Made by a program: the position numbers and the translations under genes. From Bacillota bacterium (GTDB taxonomy: Bacteria; Bacillota; GCA-003054495; Carboxydocellales; JAJZTU01), in contig JAJZTU010000020.1 of the NCBI GenBank assembly GCA_021848765.1, positions 1 to 21,204 of the forward strand: a stretch of DNA of 21,204 bases, given 5' to 3'. Of this stretch, positions 1 to 7,042 are shown piece by piece (positions within the stretch are counted from its first letter, which is position 1; each line of letters starts with the position of its first letter). The notes below the pieces were generated by a model, which had not been told where the DNA came from, did no database searches, and worked only from the letters and a program-made list of their open reading frames with translations.

Positions 1-1
1 C

Positions 2-91
2 TTTATGGAGGCCAGGATTGGCAAGCGGATTACCCCGGAGCAGGTGGTGGCTTTTGAATCCTGCCTGTACAAGCATATGTGGATGATCTGA
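2..91 (+). CDS. C-terminal tail of an unidentified protein (5' end outside window)
   Basis: An open frame enters from the left edge in frame 2 and runs 29 codons to TGA at 89-91. It ends in a peptide rich in Met, Tyr and His (…YKHMWMI). I do not recognise the family from so short a tail. It lies 46 bases upstream of the CBS-ACT gene on the same strand with no obvious terminator between, so it may be the upstream member of the same operon. Codon usage and direction agree with its neighbours, but the call rests only on an open frame and context. Confidence 0.5.
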   Translation, partial: FMEARIGKRITPEQVVAFESCLYKHMWMI

Positions 92-137
92 ACCCGTTTA
101 CCCTGGTCCAACCCAAAATTGAGAAGGAGGGATGTAG

Positions 138-785
138 ATGTTGGTACGAAGAATTATGAACAAAGAAGTGGTAACTGTGAGTCCGGAGATGTCTCTCTGG
201 GAAGCCCTTAATCTGGTAAAGAGCAAAGGCATCCGGCACCTGCCTGTGGTGGAGGAAGGCAGACTGGTGGGAATAGTTTCAGACAGGGATCTTCGGACTG
301 CTAGCCCGCCTTTCTTACAGGTGGAAAACTGGGATATAATGACCGGGACCCTACTTAAACAGATCATGCACAGGGATGTAATTACAGTACACCCCCTGGA
401 AAGCATTGATGAGGCAGCAAGGTTATTATACGAGCATCGAATTGGCTGTCTTCCCGTGCTGCAACAGGGAACGGTTGTAGGCATTCTGACCCAGTCGGAT
501 ATTCTCTTTGCTCTGGTAGAGCTTATGGGTGTAACTTCTCCAGGTACGCAAATCCAAATCGAGGTCCCGGACCGTCCGGGTACTTTAGCGGATATCACAG
601 ACATTATTAAGGCTAATGGGGTGAATATCGTAAGTCTCCTGACAACCCCGGGAGAAAGACCGGCGTATCGTGGGGTTGTGATTAGAATCAAGACCATAGA
701 CCCCCGCAAGATTATCCAACAGATCAAAACAGCAGGGTACAGGGTACTCTGGCCGGAAAATGGGGGGTCTCAGCATGACTTGTAA
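138..785 (+). CDS. acuB: CBS-CBS-ACT domain protein (AcuB-like)
   Basis: 215 residues. Two CBS repeats are visible: the first at about residues 7-60 (IMNKEVVTVSP…IRHLPVV…GIVSDRDL), the second at about 75-130 (IMHRDVITVHP…IGCLPVL…GILTQSDIL). A C-terminal ACT domain follows at about 140-210 (IQIEVPDRPGTLADI…). This order is that of AcuB, named for the Bacillus acetoin-utilisation operon. CBS pairs usually bind adenine nucleotides and ACT domains small ligands, so a cytoplasmic sensor or regulator role is inferred; the biochemical role of AcuB is poorly defined. The start is supported by AGGAGGG about 8 bases upstream. The 3' end overlaps the acuC start, implying translational coupling. No acuA acetyltransferase is visible in the window. 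Confidence 0.85.
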   Translation: MLVRRIMNKEVVTVSPEMSLWEALNLVKSKGIRHLPVVEEGRLVGIVSDRDLRTASPPFLQVENWDIMTGTLLKQIMHRDVITVHPLESIDEAARLLYEHRIGCLPVLQQGTVVGILTQSDILFALVELMGVTSPGTQIQIEVPDRPGTLADITDIIKANGVNIVSLLTTPGERPAYRGVVIRIKTIDPRKIIQQIKTAGYRVLWPENGGSQHDL

Positions 786-1944
786 GGCAGCCTTTGTATT
801 TACACCGGACATGCTGAAATATCATTTTTCCGAAGATCATCCCTTTAATCCTGTAAGGCTTAGGCTTACCCTGGACCTTTTGGAAGCCTACGGCCTCCTG
901 GAACAGAATGACATGGTGCTGCCCAGGGCTGCCAATATGGAAGAACTGCTGACCTTTCATGAGGAACGCTATTTACAAATGCTAAAAAAGCTTTCCGAAC
1001 CGGGGGCCAGTGATGAAGGCGCCCACCTTTACGGCCTGGGAACTGAGGATAACCCAGTTTTTCCGGAAATGTTCAAGGTAGGCAGTCTGGTGGTAGGCGC
1101 TACCGTTACCGCTGCTGAATTAGTAATGGAAGGTAAAGTTGAGCATGCAATCAATCTGTCCGGAGGGCTCCACCATGCTCACAGCGCCATGGCCTCCGGC
1201 TTTTGTATATTAAATGATGCTGTAATTGCAATTAAACTTCTCCAAAAAAAATATAACTGCCGGGTAGTATATATTGATACTGATGCCCATCATGGAGATG
1301 GGGTACAGTGGGCTTTTTATGAGGACCCCAATGTCTTGACTATTTCCTTTCATGAGACAGGCCGCTTTCTTTTTCCGGGTACCGGAAAGGTTGCCGAGGT
1401 TGGCAAGGGATTAGGATACGGGTATGCTGTTAATGTGCCTTTGGAGGCTTTTACTGAGGATGAATCCTGGATTAAAAATTTCCGGGAGGTGGTATATCCG
1501 ATAGTTAAGGCTTTTGAACCGGATATTATCATCAGCCAAAATGGTTGTGACGGCCACTTCTATGACCCCCTGACCCACCTGTCAGCCTCCACTTTGACCT
1601 ATAAAGAAATTCCCAAAATAGTACACCGTTTGGCCCATGAGGTATGTGACGGCAAGTGGGTAGCAATCGGAGGAGGGGGTTATGATATTTGGAAGGTGGT
1701 ACCCCGGGCCTGGACACTCCTCTGGGGAGAGATGAAAGGTATCAAAGTCCCTGCTAAGATCCCTGAAGCCTGGATTAAAAAATGGTCAGCACAGAGCCCC
1801 TTTGTCTTACCTCCCAGTCTAAATGATGATCCGTCCGAACTACCTGATATACCCAGGCGCCCGGAGATTGAAGAAAAAAACTATTTGGCCTCGCAAAGAG
1901 TGCTGAATAGTGTTTTACCCATTTTGACAGGTAATATCGGATAA
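775..1944 (+). CDS. acuC: AcuC-type histone deacetylase-family protein
   Basis: About 389 residues of the arginase/deacetylase (class I HDAC-like) fold. Catalytic features are intact: the His pair in GGLHHA (about residues 133-134), zinc ligands Asp170 and His172 in DTDAHHGDG, Asp264 in HFYDPL, and the transition-state Tyr303 in GGGGYD. In Bacillus the homologue deacetylates and so reactivates acetyl-CoA synthetase; a similar role in acyl-lysine removal is inferred. The ATG at 775 is preferred over the in-frame ATG at 760 because GGGGGG at 761-766 sits 8 bases before it. The gene overlaps acuB by 11 bases. A strong hairpin follows at 2003-2038. Confidence 0.9.
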   Translation: MTCKAAFVFTPDMLKYHFSEDHPFNPVRLRLTLDLLEAYGLLEQNDMVLPRAANMEELLTFHEERYLQMLKKLSEPGASDEGAHLYGLGTEDNPVFPEMFKVGSLVVGATVTAAELVMEGKVEHAINLSGGLHHAHSAMASGFCILNDAVIAIKLLQKKYNCRVVYIDTDAHHGDGVQWAFYEDPNVLTISFHETGRFLFPGTGKVAEVGKGLGYGYAVNVPLEAFTEDESWIKNFREVVYPIVKAFEPDIIISQNGCDGHFYDPLTHLSASTLTYKEIPKIVHRLAHEVCDGKWVAIGGGGYDIWKVVPRAWTLLWGEMKGIKVPAKIPEAWIKKWSAQSPFVLPPSLNDDPSELPDIPRRPEIEEKNYLASQRVLNSVLPILTGNIG

Positions 1945-2002
1945 TGAAACCGGGCAATTATCACCACAATCATGTGTATTTAACCTAATAATTGCGTAAG
2001 CA

Positions 2003-2038
2003 AAAAGTTCACCTTTAATAGTCTAAAGGTGGACTTTT
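2003..2038. terminator. Bidirectional hairpin terminator between convergent genes
   Basis: A 15-bp stem (2003-2017 with 2024-2038, one G·T pair) with a 6-base loop. It has an A run on the left arm and a T run on the right arm, so it can end transcription both ways. It lies between acuC (+) and the convergent zinc-ribbon gene (-). Confidence 0.8.
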
Positions 2039-2070
2039 CATGTGCATAATATTTACATTCGTTCCGGGAA

Positions 2071-2394
2071 CTACCTTACTATGCGCAACCAAGTATAGGT
2101 GTGGCATAATTCACAGAACAAAATAATATGCTTTTTGGTTTTAATGAAGGTTGCTGCAGGCAATTCGAGGTCGCAAGTCGGGCAGTACACAGGTGAGGCG
2201 GCTTTATACCAATACTTAATCTTTTCACGTTCTCCTGTGATCGGGTCCTCCACCCAAGTTCCGGGGCTGATGCAAAACACACCAGACTGCCGGGGAAGAA
2301 GTTCCTGGGGTTCTATCGTGGTAACGCACGCACCCTTTTCTAATATGGTCAGTTCGTGTTCATAGGTTTTTGTTCTGTTCAAATTAACCACCAT
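2071..2394 (-). CDS. Small zinc-ribbon protein, function unknown
   Basis: Up to 107 residues. The C-terminal half carries two CxxC knuckles (CPTC and CELC, about 20 residues apart), the pattern of a zinc ribbon. The N-terminal half has no recognised domain, signal peptide or membrane segment. I do not recognise the family. It is convergent with acuC and shares the hairpin at 2003-2038. The annotated ATG has no clear Shine-Dalgarno. An in-frame TTG four codons inside is preceded by GGTGG and is a plausible alternative start. A + strand frame over the same bases lacks motifs and is taken as the shadow. Confidence 0.6.
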   Translation of the reverse strand: MVVNLNRTKTYEHELTILEKGACVTTIEPQELLPRQSGVFCISPGTWVEDPITGEREKIKYWYKAASPVYCPTCDLELPAATFIKTKKHIILFCELCHTYTWLRIVR

Positions 2395-2462
2395 CCGTAA
2401 GGAATTTTTCGAACCAATGAGCTTTATGTTGCTAACCTAGTTTTATTGTAGCATTGTGGTCA

Positions 2463-2481
2463 AGGTACAATTTGTCGAAAA
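2463..2481. promoter_or_regulatory. Spo0A-box-like site in a divergent intergenic region
   Basis: TTTGTCGAAA at 2471-2480 matches the Spo0A box (TGNCGAA with flanking T/A). It lies between the minus-strand zinc-ribbon gene and the + strand YkgJ-type gene. The longer motif AGGTA-n3-TTTGTCGAA recurs at 6931-6947 ahead of pfkA. Function is inferred from sequence only. Confidence 0.4.
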
Positions 2482-2528
2482 TATTGCGGATATTGCCGAA
2501 TAGTCAATTTGGTGCTGTTCTTCGACTG

Positions 2529-2534
2529 TATAAT
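2529..2534 (+). promoter_or_regulatory. Candidate -10 element for the YkgJ-type gene
   Basis: A perfect TATAAT lies 91 bases upstream of the likely start at 2620. No good -35 is found at 16-18 bases spacing; TTGGTG lies at 14. If real, transcription begins near 2541, which would exclude the upstream in-frame start at 2509. Confidence 0.3.
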
Positions 2535-2619
2535 CTTGGCAGAAGACTTATTTATCAGGCTTTTTTGGTTGGGCAATATTCAAAAAAATATTTATATGCT
2601 TCGGGAGAGTGTTAGACAA

Positions 2620-3297
2620 ATGCGAGTCCGGGTCTTTACTGTCGAGGTTGAAGGGCAAAAAGGTTATGATGTTGAAGTGCTAAGCCCAGAGGCCACTGTA
2701 CAGGACTATTTAGATGGCCTTAACCGGCTGATTGAGGAAGGTGGCCTTGCCCGTTTACGCTGCGCGATAAAGCTATGTGCAGGGTGTGACCGCTGTTGTG
2801 CTGAACGGATACCCCTTACCAGCATAGATGTGTTCCAACTCCGGCAAGCCCAGGGCATAGGTGGGAATTCTCTGTATGAAGTGTTAAGCCGGTGCGCTGA
2901 AGTTGAGGTTGAATCGCCTTGGGTTGACATAACTTTGAGCAGGGACGGCAGTGGTGCTTGCCTCTTCCTTAATAAGGAAAACAGGCATTGCAAAATTTAT
3001 GCTCACCGGCCCCTGGTCTGCCAGACCTTCATCTGCAGCCCGGCGACTGAACGGGCCAAATCCCTGAGAAGCACAGTAGTAAATACCGGTGAAGATGAAT
3101 TAGTAAGACTCTGGTTAATGGAAGGTATGTTAACAGGCAGTCTGCCAGTCAACAAAGGTGGGGCAAAGGATCTAAGCTTGACAGATTGGGAGGAAAACCC
3201 CTTTACCGGAAAACTTAACTATGGCCAAATCCTGCTCAAAGACCTGTGCCCGGAAAAGCTCTGGTCGGAGTTAAGTCTCCAGGCAAATTGTCCGTGA
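2620..3297 (+). CDS. YkgJ-type CxxCxxCC zinc/iron-chelating domain protein
   Basis: About 225 residues. A Cys cluster C53xxC56xxC59C60 is followed by a second set (C114, C124, C134, C139, in a context like HCKIYAHRPLVCQTFIC). This is the signature of the YkgJ/UPF0153 family, thought to bind a metal or Fe-S cluster. The substrate is unknown. The start at 2620 is chosen because GGGAGAG lies 10-12 bases upstream. The upstream in-frame starts (2509, 2596) have no ribosome site, and the first would precede the candidate -10. The N-terminal 47 residues contain no recognised domain. It is probably monocistronic: a perfect hairpin overlaps its stop codon and adk has its own promoter-like sequence. 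Confidence 0.75.
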   Translation: MRVRVFTVEVEGQKGYDVEVLSPEATVQDYLDGLNRLIEEGGLARLRCAIKLCAGCDRCCAERIPLTSIDVFQLRQAQGIGGNSLYEVLSRCAEVEVESPWVDITLSRDGSGACLFLNKENRHCKIYAHRPLVCQTFICSPATERAKSLRSTVVNTGEDELVRLWLMEGMLTGSLPVNKGGAKDLSLTDWEENPFTGKLNYGQILLKDLCPEKLWSELSLQANCP

Positions 3298-3318
3298 GTT
3301 AGTATTCTCACGGACAAT
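3287..3318 (+). terminator. Perfect 12-bp hairpin overlapping the ykgJ-type stop codon
   Basis: 3287-3298 pairs perfectly with 3307-3318 around an 8-base loop. The TGA stop (3295-3297) lies inside the left arm. The downstream sequence is CTTCT rather than a clean T run, so termination strength is uncertain. Its right arm also overlaps the spacer of the adk promoter candidate. Confidence 0.5.
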
Positions 3319-3333
3319 CTTCTATGATATAAT
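3305..3333 (+). promoter_or_regulatory. Candidate sigma-A promoter for adk
   Basis: TTCTCA (3305-3310), 17-base spacer, TATAAT (3328-3333). The -10 is a perfect match and the -35 is 4/6. It lies 80 bases before the adk start. Confidence 0.4.
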
Positions 3334-3412
3334 TCAAAATGTACATAGAGAGATTTCATGTAGCCGGGGGCGGAGAGATAAAGTTCATCAAGAGGTTAAG
3401 GAGGGGTTTGTA

Positions 3413-4057
3413 GTGAATTTGTTAATCATGGGGCCGCCGGGAGCAGGCAAGGGCACCCAGGCTGAGGTACTGGTGAAGGAGTTGAACATTACCCACATTT
3501 CCACCGGGGACATGTTCCGGGCAGCTATTAAAGAAGGCACGGAAATGGGCAAAAAGGCTAAAGAATACATGGATGCCGGACAATTGGTCCCTGACGAGGT
3601 TGTAGTGGGCATGGTCAAAGAAAGATTGGCCAAACCTGACTGCCGGAACGGGTTTTTGTTAGACGGTTTTCCCAGGACTCTTGCCCAGGCTGATGCCTTA
3701 AGCGCTACCTTGGCTGGAATGTCTATTACCCTGGATGGGGTTATCAATATTGCTGTTCCCAGAGCAAAGCTTATGGCCCGGCTAACCGGCAGGAGAATTT
3801 GCCGTTCCTGTGGAGCCAGTTTCCATGTGGTGTTTAATCCTCCCCAACAGGAAGGTGTCTGTGACAGCTGCGGCGGTGAGCTTTACCAGCGGGATGATGA
3901 TAATGAAGCTACAGTTGGTAACCGGCTGGATGTTTATGAGGCCCAAACCCAACCGCTTATCGATTATTATGCCCAAAAAGGTCAACTTATTAATATAAAC
4001 GGCGATCAGGAAATTAAGCAGGTTTTAGAGGATATTTTAGCCAATTTGCGCAAGTAG
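3413..4057 (+). CDS. adk: Adenylate kinase
   Basis: 214 residues, the normal length for the long, LID-containing form. It interconverts ATP + AMP and 2 ADP in the cytoplasm. Visible are the P-loop GPPGAGKGT (K13), the AMP-site STGDMFR, DGFPRT, and a LID domain with four zinc-type cysteines C130, C133, C150, C153, typical of Gram-positive enzymes. The start is GTG at 3413, with AAGGAGGGG about 6 bases upstream. In most Firmicutes adk sits between secY and map in the ribosomal-protein cluster. Here it stands alone between a YkgJ-type gene and a kinase gene, so it may be a relocated or second copy. All catalytic motifs look intact. Confidence 0.95.
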   Translation: MNLLIMGPPGAGKGTQAEVLVKELNITHISTGDMFRAAIKEGTEMGKKAKEYMDAGQLVPDEVVVGMVKERLAKPDCRNGFLLDGFPRTLAQADALSATLAGMSITLDGVINIAVPRAKLMARLTGRRICRSCGASFHVVFNPPQQEGVCDSCGGELYQRDDDNEATVGNRLDVYEAQTQPLIDYYAQKGQLININGDQEIKQVLEDILANLRK

Positions 4058-4089
4058 GTTGCAAACGCTGAATTATTTTGTTAAATTGA

Positions 4090-4119
4090 TACCACAGGAA
4101 TTATCCTGTGGTACTTTTA
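4090..4119 (+). terminator. Rho-independent terminator after adk
   Basis: A perfect 10-bp stem (4090-4099 with 4104-4113) with a 4-base loop is followed by CTTTTAT. It lies 33 bases after the adk stop. Confidence 0.7.
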
Positions 4120-4190
4120 TAGATAAAACGCAATTTCCGTCATATAAAAACAACTGTTTCACTCTAGTCACAGGAAGGGAGGTGAACTGC

Positions 4191-6581
4191 ATGGCGGTTA
4201 CTTTAAAACCGGTTTCCAAAATATCCGGTTCCTTTGGCCAGGAGGGCGAGGAACGGGTAGCTGTCCTTCTGGAAGAGGAACTTCCGGAACAATTCTTGAT
4301 TTTGAACTCTCCACGAGTGGCTCATCATCATAACGTGGTAGACATTGACCATCTTTTAATCACCCCTGCTGCTATATTTGTAATTGAGTGTAAGAATATG
4401 AATGGTAAAATCAGCGGCGGTTTAATGGGCAACTGGGTTCAAGAGCGCTTTACCGAGGGCCGCAGGGAATTTGTCAAGATAGGCAATCCTGCCAGTCAGG
4501 TTAACCAGTATGCTAAAGTGGTCCGGGATTATGTCCGGGCAAAATATACCGAGTTATATGGCATCCAAAAGAACTTCAAGGTAGAACCCATTGTGGTGTT
4601 TTCCCATGAACAATCTAATTTGACCGGTATGCACTTCACCTCCCGGGGGAAAATCGGCAAAGTCCATGTGGTAATGCTTAAGGATTTGGTACCCCTGCTA
4701 ATGTCCATGAAAGCCGAGCATATGAGCCAGGAAGAGATGGAGCAATGTGCGGATATTCTGGTACCTCCGGACCAAAGGGATCAAACCGGGATTTTTCCGG
4801 TTCTGGCCGAATTGCCACGGGAGAATTTTCGCAACAGGTTTCAGATTCTTGAAGAGCTGGGTCGAGGCAGCTACAGCAGTGTCTACCGGGCCTTTGATAC
4901 GAAACTGGACCTTGAGGTAGCAGTGAAAAAGCTAGACCCTGTTCATAAGAAGGACAAGGTTTTGGAGCGTTTTACCAGGGAAGCCAAGATTACTGCCAAG
5001 TTAAACCACAGGAATATTGTCCGCTTTTATGATTACTATGAGGACGATGGGGATTTTTACCTGGTAATGGAACTGGTGGAAGGATTAACCCTCCAGGAAC
5101 TGTTGGAAGAAGGAGCTTTTTCCCTCCGGGAAGTGGCAGAGGTCTTTCCGGCAATTTTAGCGGCAATTCAGCATGCCCATGAACACAATGTAGTGCACCG
5201 GGATCTCAAAGCTGCCAACATCCTTTTAACCGAGGACAAGGTAGTTAAAGTTACTGATTTCGGAGTAGCACGCTTGGTGGATGAAAGCGAGCTTACCCAA
5301 ACCAGGGCCAGTGTCGGCACCCCGTCCAATATGGCCCCTGAGCAAATTATGGGAGAGCATGGTGACCACAGGGTCGATATTTTTGCTCTGGGGGTTCTTT
5401 TGTACCAGATGCTGACCGGTGAACTGCCTTTCCGGGGAGAAAGTCTGGGAGAGATAGTTAATAAGATACTCAGGCAGGAACCTCAGGTCCCCAGTTACTT
5501 TGGCAAATCAATTCCCCGGCAACTGGACTGGGTGGTTTTGAAGGCTCTGGACAAGGACCCGGCAAAGCGTTTTAACAGTGTGGAGGAATTGAGCACTGCT
5601 TTTGCGGAGGCACTTAACCTGGAAAAATTAGAGGCTTTGGAGACCTTCGGCGGCAATCAGGGGGTGTTGGCTAACTTCTTTATGGCCGGTCATACCTGGC
5701 TCAGATTCTGGAGGGATGACCGGCGCAAATTCTATACAGTGGCCCTGATGACCATTGTAGTCTTTGGGTGGATGATCAGCCTGCAGCTGTATGCCGATTC
5801 CCGCCTGGCACGGGATAACCAGAACCCCCTAAAACCGGGGCCGTTTAACGTATTATCTCCGCAGCAAAACAGTAAGCTTATCTCCAATGACAATCTCAGG
5901 GCGGTATACAACAGACTGTTGTCCATGACCGGGCAGGAGGTCAAACTGACCGGCAGAATTGACCAGGTAGTCGAAAGGAAAGAGGGCAAGGTCATCTTAC
6001 AGTTAGCGGTAAGGCCCACAGGAGAACAGAAAGATATTCGCTTACTGCTCTCCTTCCAGGGCGATCCGCATATTCTTTTAAATGAACGTGGGTTAATCAC
6101 TGATGTTCAGGTCATTGGTGTTATGGGAAAAATTCCTGCGCTTGACCGGGAAACCAATACTATCGTGGAGGTACCGCTGGTCATCGCCCAGCGCTTGGAA
6201 GCCCTGGAGCCCTGGAATATTATGGCGCCGGCCAAATTCCAACTAAATGTGATGCAAACCATTGATCGAAACGGTAAACAGGTCACCCTGCAGAAAATAG
6301 AGTTTGCCGATACTGAGACCAGGCTGTTTGTCGGGGTTAAAAATAACTCACTCAAAAGGATATTCATTTCCCTGGCTAACCCATTGGGAATTCAAACAGG
6401 GAAGACAATTCCCCAGCTGTACAATCTGGAGAATAACTACCAGATGGAGCTGGACCCCGGAAAAGAAGTCACAGGTATCCTGGTAATCGGCCCTATTAAT
6501 CTCCTGACAGGCAATGCTGAGTTCAGGCTCGGTAATGACCTGTTGGGTGAAGAACCTTGGGTGTTTAAAGTTAGCTGGTAA
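4191..6581 (+). CDS. NERD domain-Ser/Thr protein kinase fusion, membrane anchored
   Basis: 796 residues. The N-terminal NERD (nuclease-related) domain at about 16-170 keeps the nuclease-like set D53, E66xK68 and NPxxQ (about 99-103). A Hanks-type kinase follows at about 217-475: glycine loop GRGSYSSV (224-231), Lys246 in AVKK, Glu264, HRDLKAAN (336-343), DFG (356-358), APE (382-384). One transmembrane helix is predicted at about 514-535. The last 260 residues would then lie outside the membrane; I recognise no PASTA or other repeats there. The start is the ATG at 4191, 8 bases after GGAAGGGAGG, not the longer frame from 4059, which crosses the adk terminator. NERD-kinase fusions are known. 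Targets are unknown; signalling from an outside ligand to an intracellular kinase and nucleic-acid module is inference. Confidence 0.85.
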   Translation: MAVTLKPVSKISGSFGQEGEERVAVLLEEELPEQFLILNSPRVAHHHNVVDIDHLLITPAAIFVIECKNMNGKISGGLMGNWVQERFTEGRREFVKIGNPASQVNQYAKVVRDYVRAKYTELYGIQKNFKVEPIVVFSHEQSNLTGMHFTSRGKIGKVHVVMLKDLVPLLMSMKAEHMSQEEMEQCADILVPPDQRDQTGIFPVLAELPRENFRNRFQILEELGRGSYSSVYRAFDTKLDLEVAVKKLDPVHKKDKVLERFTREAKITAKLNHRNIVRFYDYYEDDGDFYLVMELVEGLTLQELLEEGAFSLREVAEVFPAILAAIQHAHEHNVVHRDLKAANILLTEDKVVKVTDFGVARLVDESELTQTRASVGTPSNMAPEQIMGEHGDHRVDIFALGVLLYQMLTGELPFRGESLGEIVNKILRQEPQVPSYFGKSIPRQLDWVVLKALDKDPAKRFNSVEELSTAFAEALNLEKLEALETFGGNQGVLANFFMAGHTWLRFWRDDRRKFYTVALMTIVVFGWMISLQLYADSRLARDNQNPLKPGPFNVLSPQQNSKLISNDNLRAVYNRLLSMTGQEVKLTGRIDQVVERKEGKVILQLAVRPTGEQKDIRLLLSFQGDPHILLNERGLITDVQVIGVMGKIPALDRETNTIVEVPLVIAQRLEALEPWNIMAPAKFQLNVMQTIDRNGKQVTLQKIEFADTETRLFVGVKNNSLKRIFISLANPLGIQTGKTIPQLYNLENNYQMELDPGKEVTGILVIGPINLLTGNAEFRLGNDLLGEEPWVFKVSW

Positions 6582-6699
6582 ATTCCTTCGTTGCATGTCC
6601 CGCTAAGCAAAGAAAAAAGGGTTATTCCCCGTTGGGGCCGCATATGATATATTACCTGAAGCTGGGGGTTTAGTGAGCCCGGAGCAAGGGGGGATTCTG

Positions 6700-6885
6700 G
6701 TGAGTATGCGACCAGTAGAGGTAGAGGCTGCAGTGGATGAGGTTTTACGTCAGGCAGTCCTGGTCCTGATTGACCATGCCCTAGACAGGAATGACAAAGA
6801 ACTGTTTTTGCTCCTCACCAGGGAGTTAAAGAAGCTGGATGACAAGTGGCCTGGCCGGGAGAGCCTGGAAGCATTAACAAAATGA
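6700..6885 (+). CDS. Small IDEAL-domain-like protein
   Basis: About 61 residues, acidic and helical. The core LIDHALDRNDKELFLLLTRE resembles the IDEAL domain of Firmicutes (I-D-x-A-L followed by a D-K-x-x-F pattern), a short protein-protein interaction module. The GTG at 6700 is preferred because AAGGGGGG lies 6 bases upstream. An ATG at 6706 and a GTG at 6673 are alternatives. Its last codons form the left arm of the terminator at 6862-6907. It lies between the NERD-kinase and pfkA with its own terminator, so it appears to end a transcription unit. The family call is by eye and of moderate certainty. Confidence 0.55.
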   Translation: MSMRPVEVEAAVDEVLRQAVLVLIDHALDRNDKELFLLLTRELKKLDDKWPGRESLEALTK

Positions 6886-6907
6886 TGCCTTCCAGGCTTC
6901 TTTTTTT
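6862..6907 (+). terminator. Rho-independent terminator
   Basis: AGCCTGGAAGCAT pairs with ATGCCTTCCAGGCT (one bulged C) and is followed by TTCTTTTTTT. The left arm overlaps the end of the IDEAL-like gene. Confidence 0.8.
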
Positions 6908-6930
6908 GTCTTTGCCGTTGAAGGCAGTTT

Positions 6931-6947
6931 AGGTAATTTTTGTCGAA
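6931..6947. promoter_or_regulatory. Second AGGTA-n3-TTTGTCGAA site (Spo0A-box-like) upstream of pfkA
   Basis: AGGTA-ATT-TTTGTCGAA has the same spacing as the site at 2463-2479. The core TGTCGAA fits the Spo0A box. It lies about 95 bases before the pfkA start in otherwise AT-rich sequence. Confidence 0.4.
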
Positions 6948-7042
6948 TTTATAGAAGGTAAACCGGAGAAATTATAGAAATAAGTTCAATAGTGCTGACG
7001 TTAATCAATTTAAGGTTTAACGTATTAGGGAGGGAAAGCAAA

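Noticed and set aside
4059..4190. N-terminal extension of the NERD-kinase frame
   Set aside because: It would begin one base after the adk stop and run through the adk terminator hairpin. The ATG at 4191 has a strong ribosome site.
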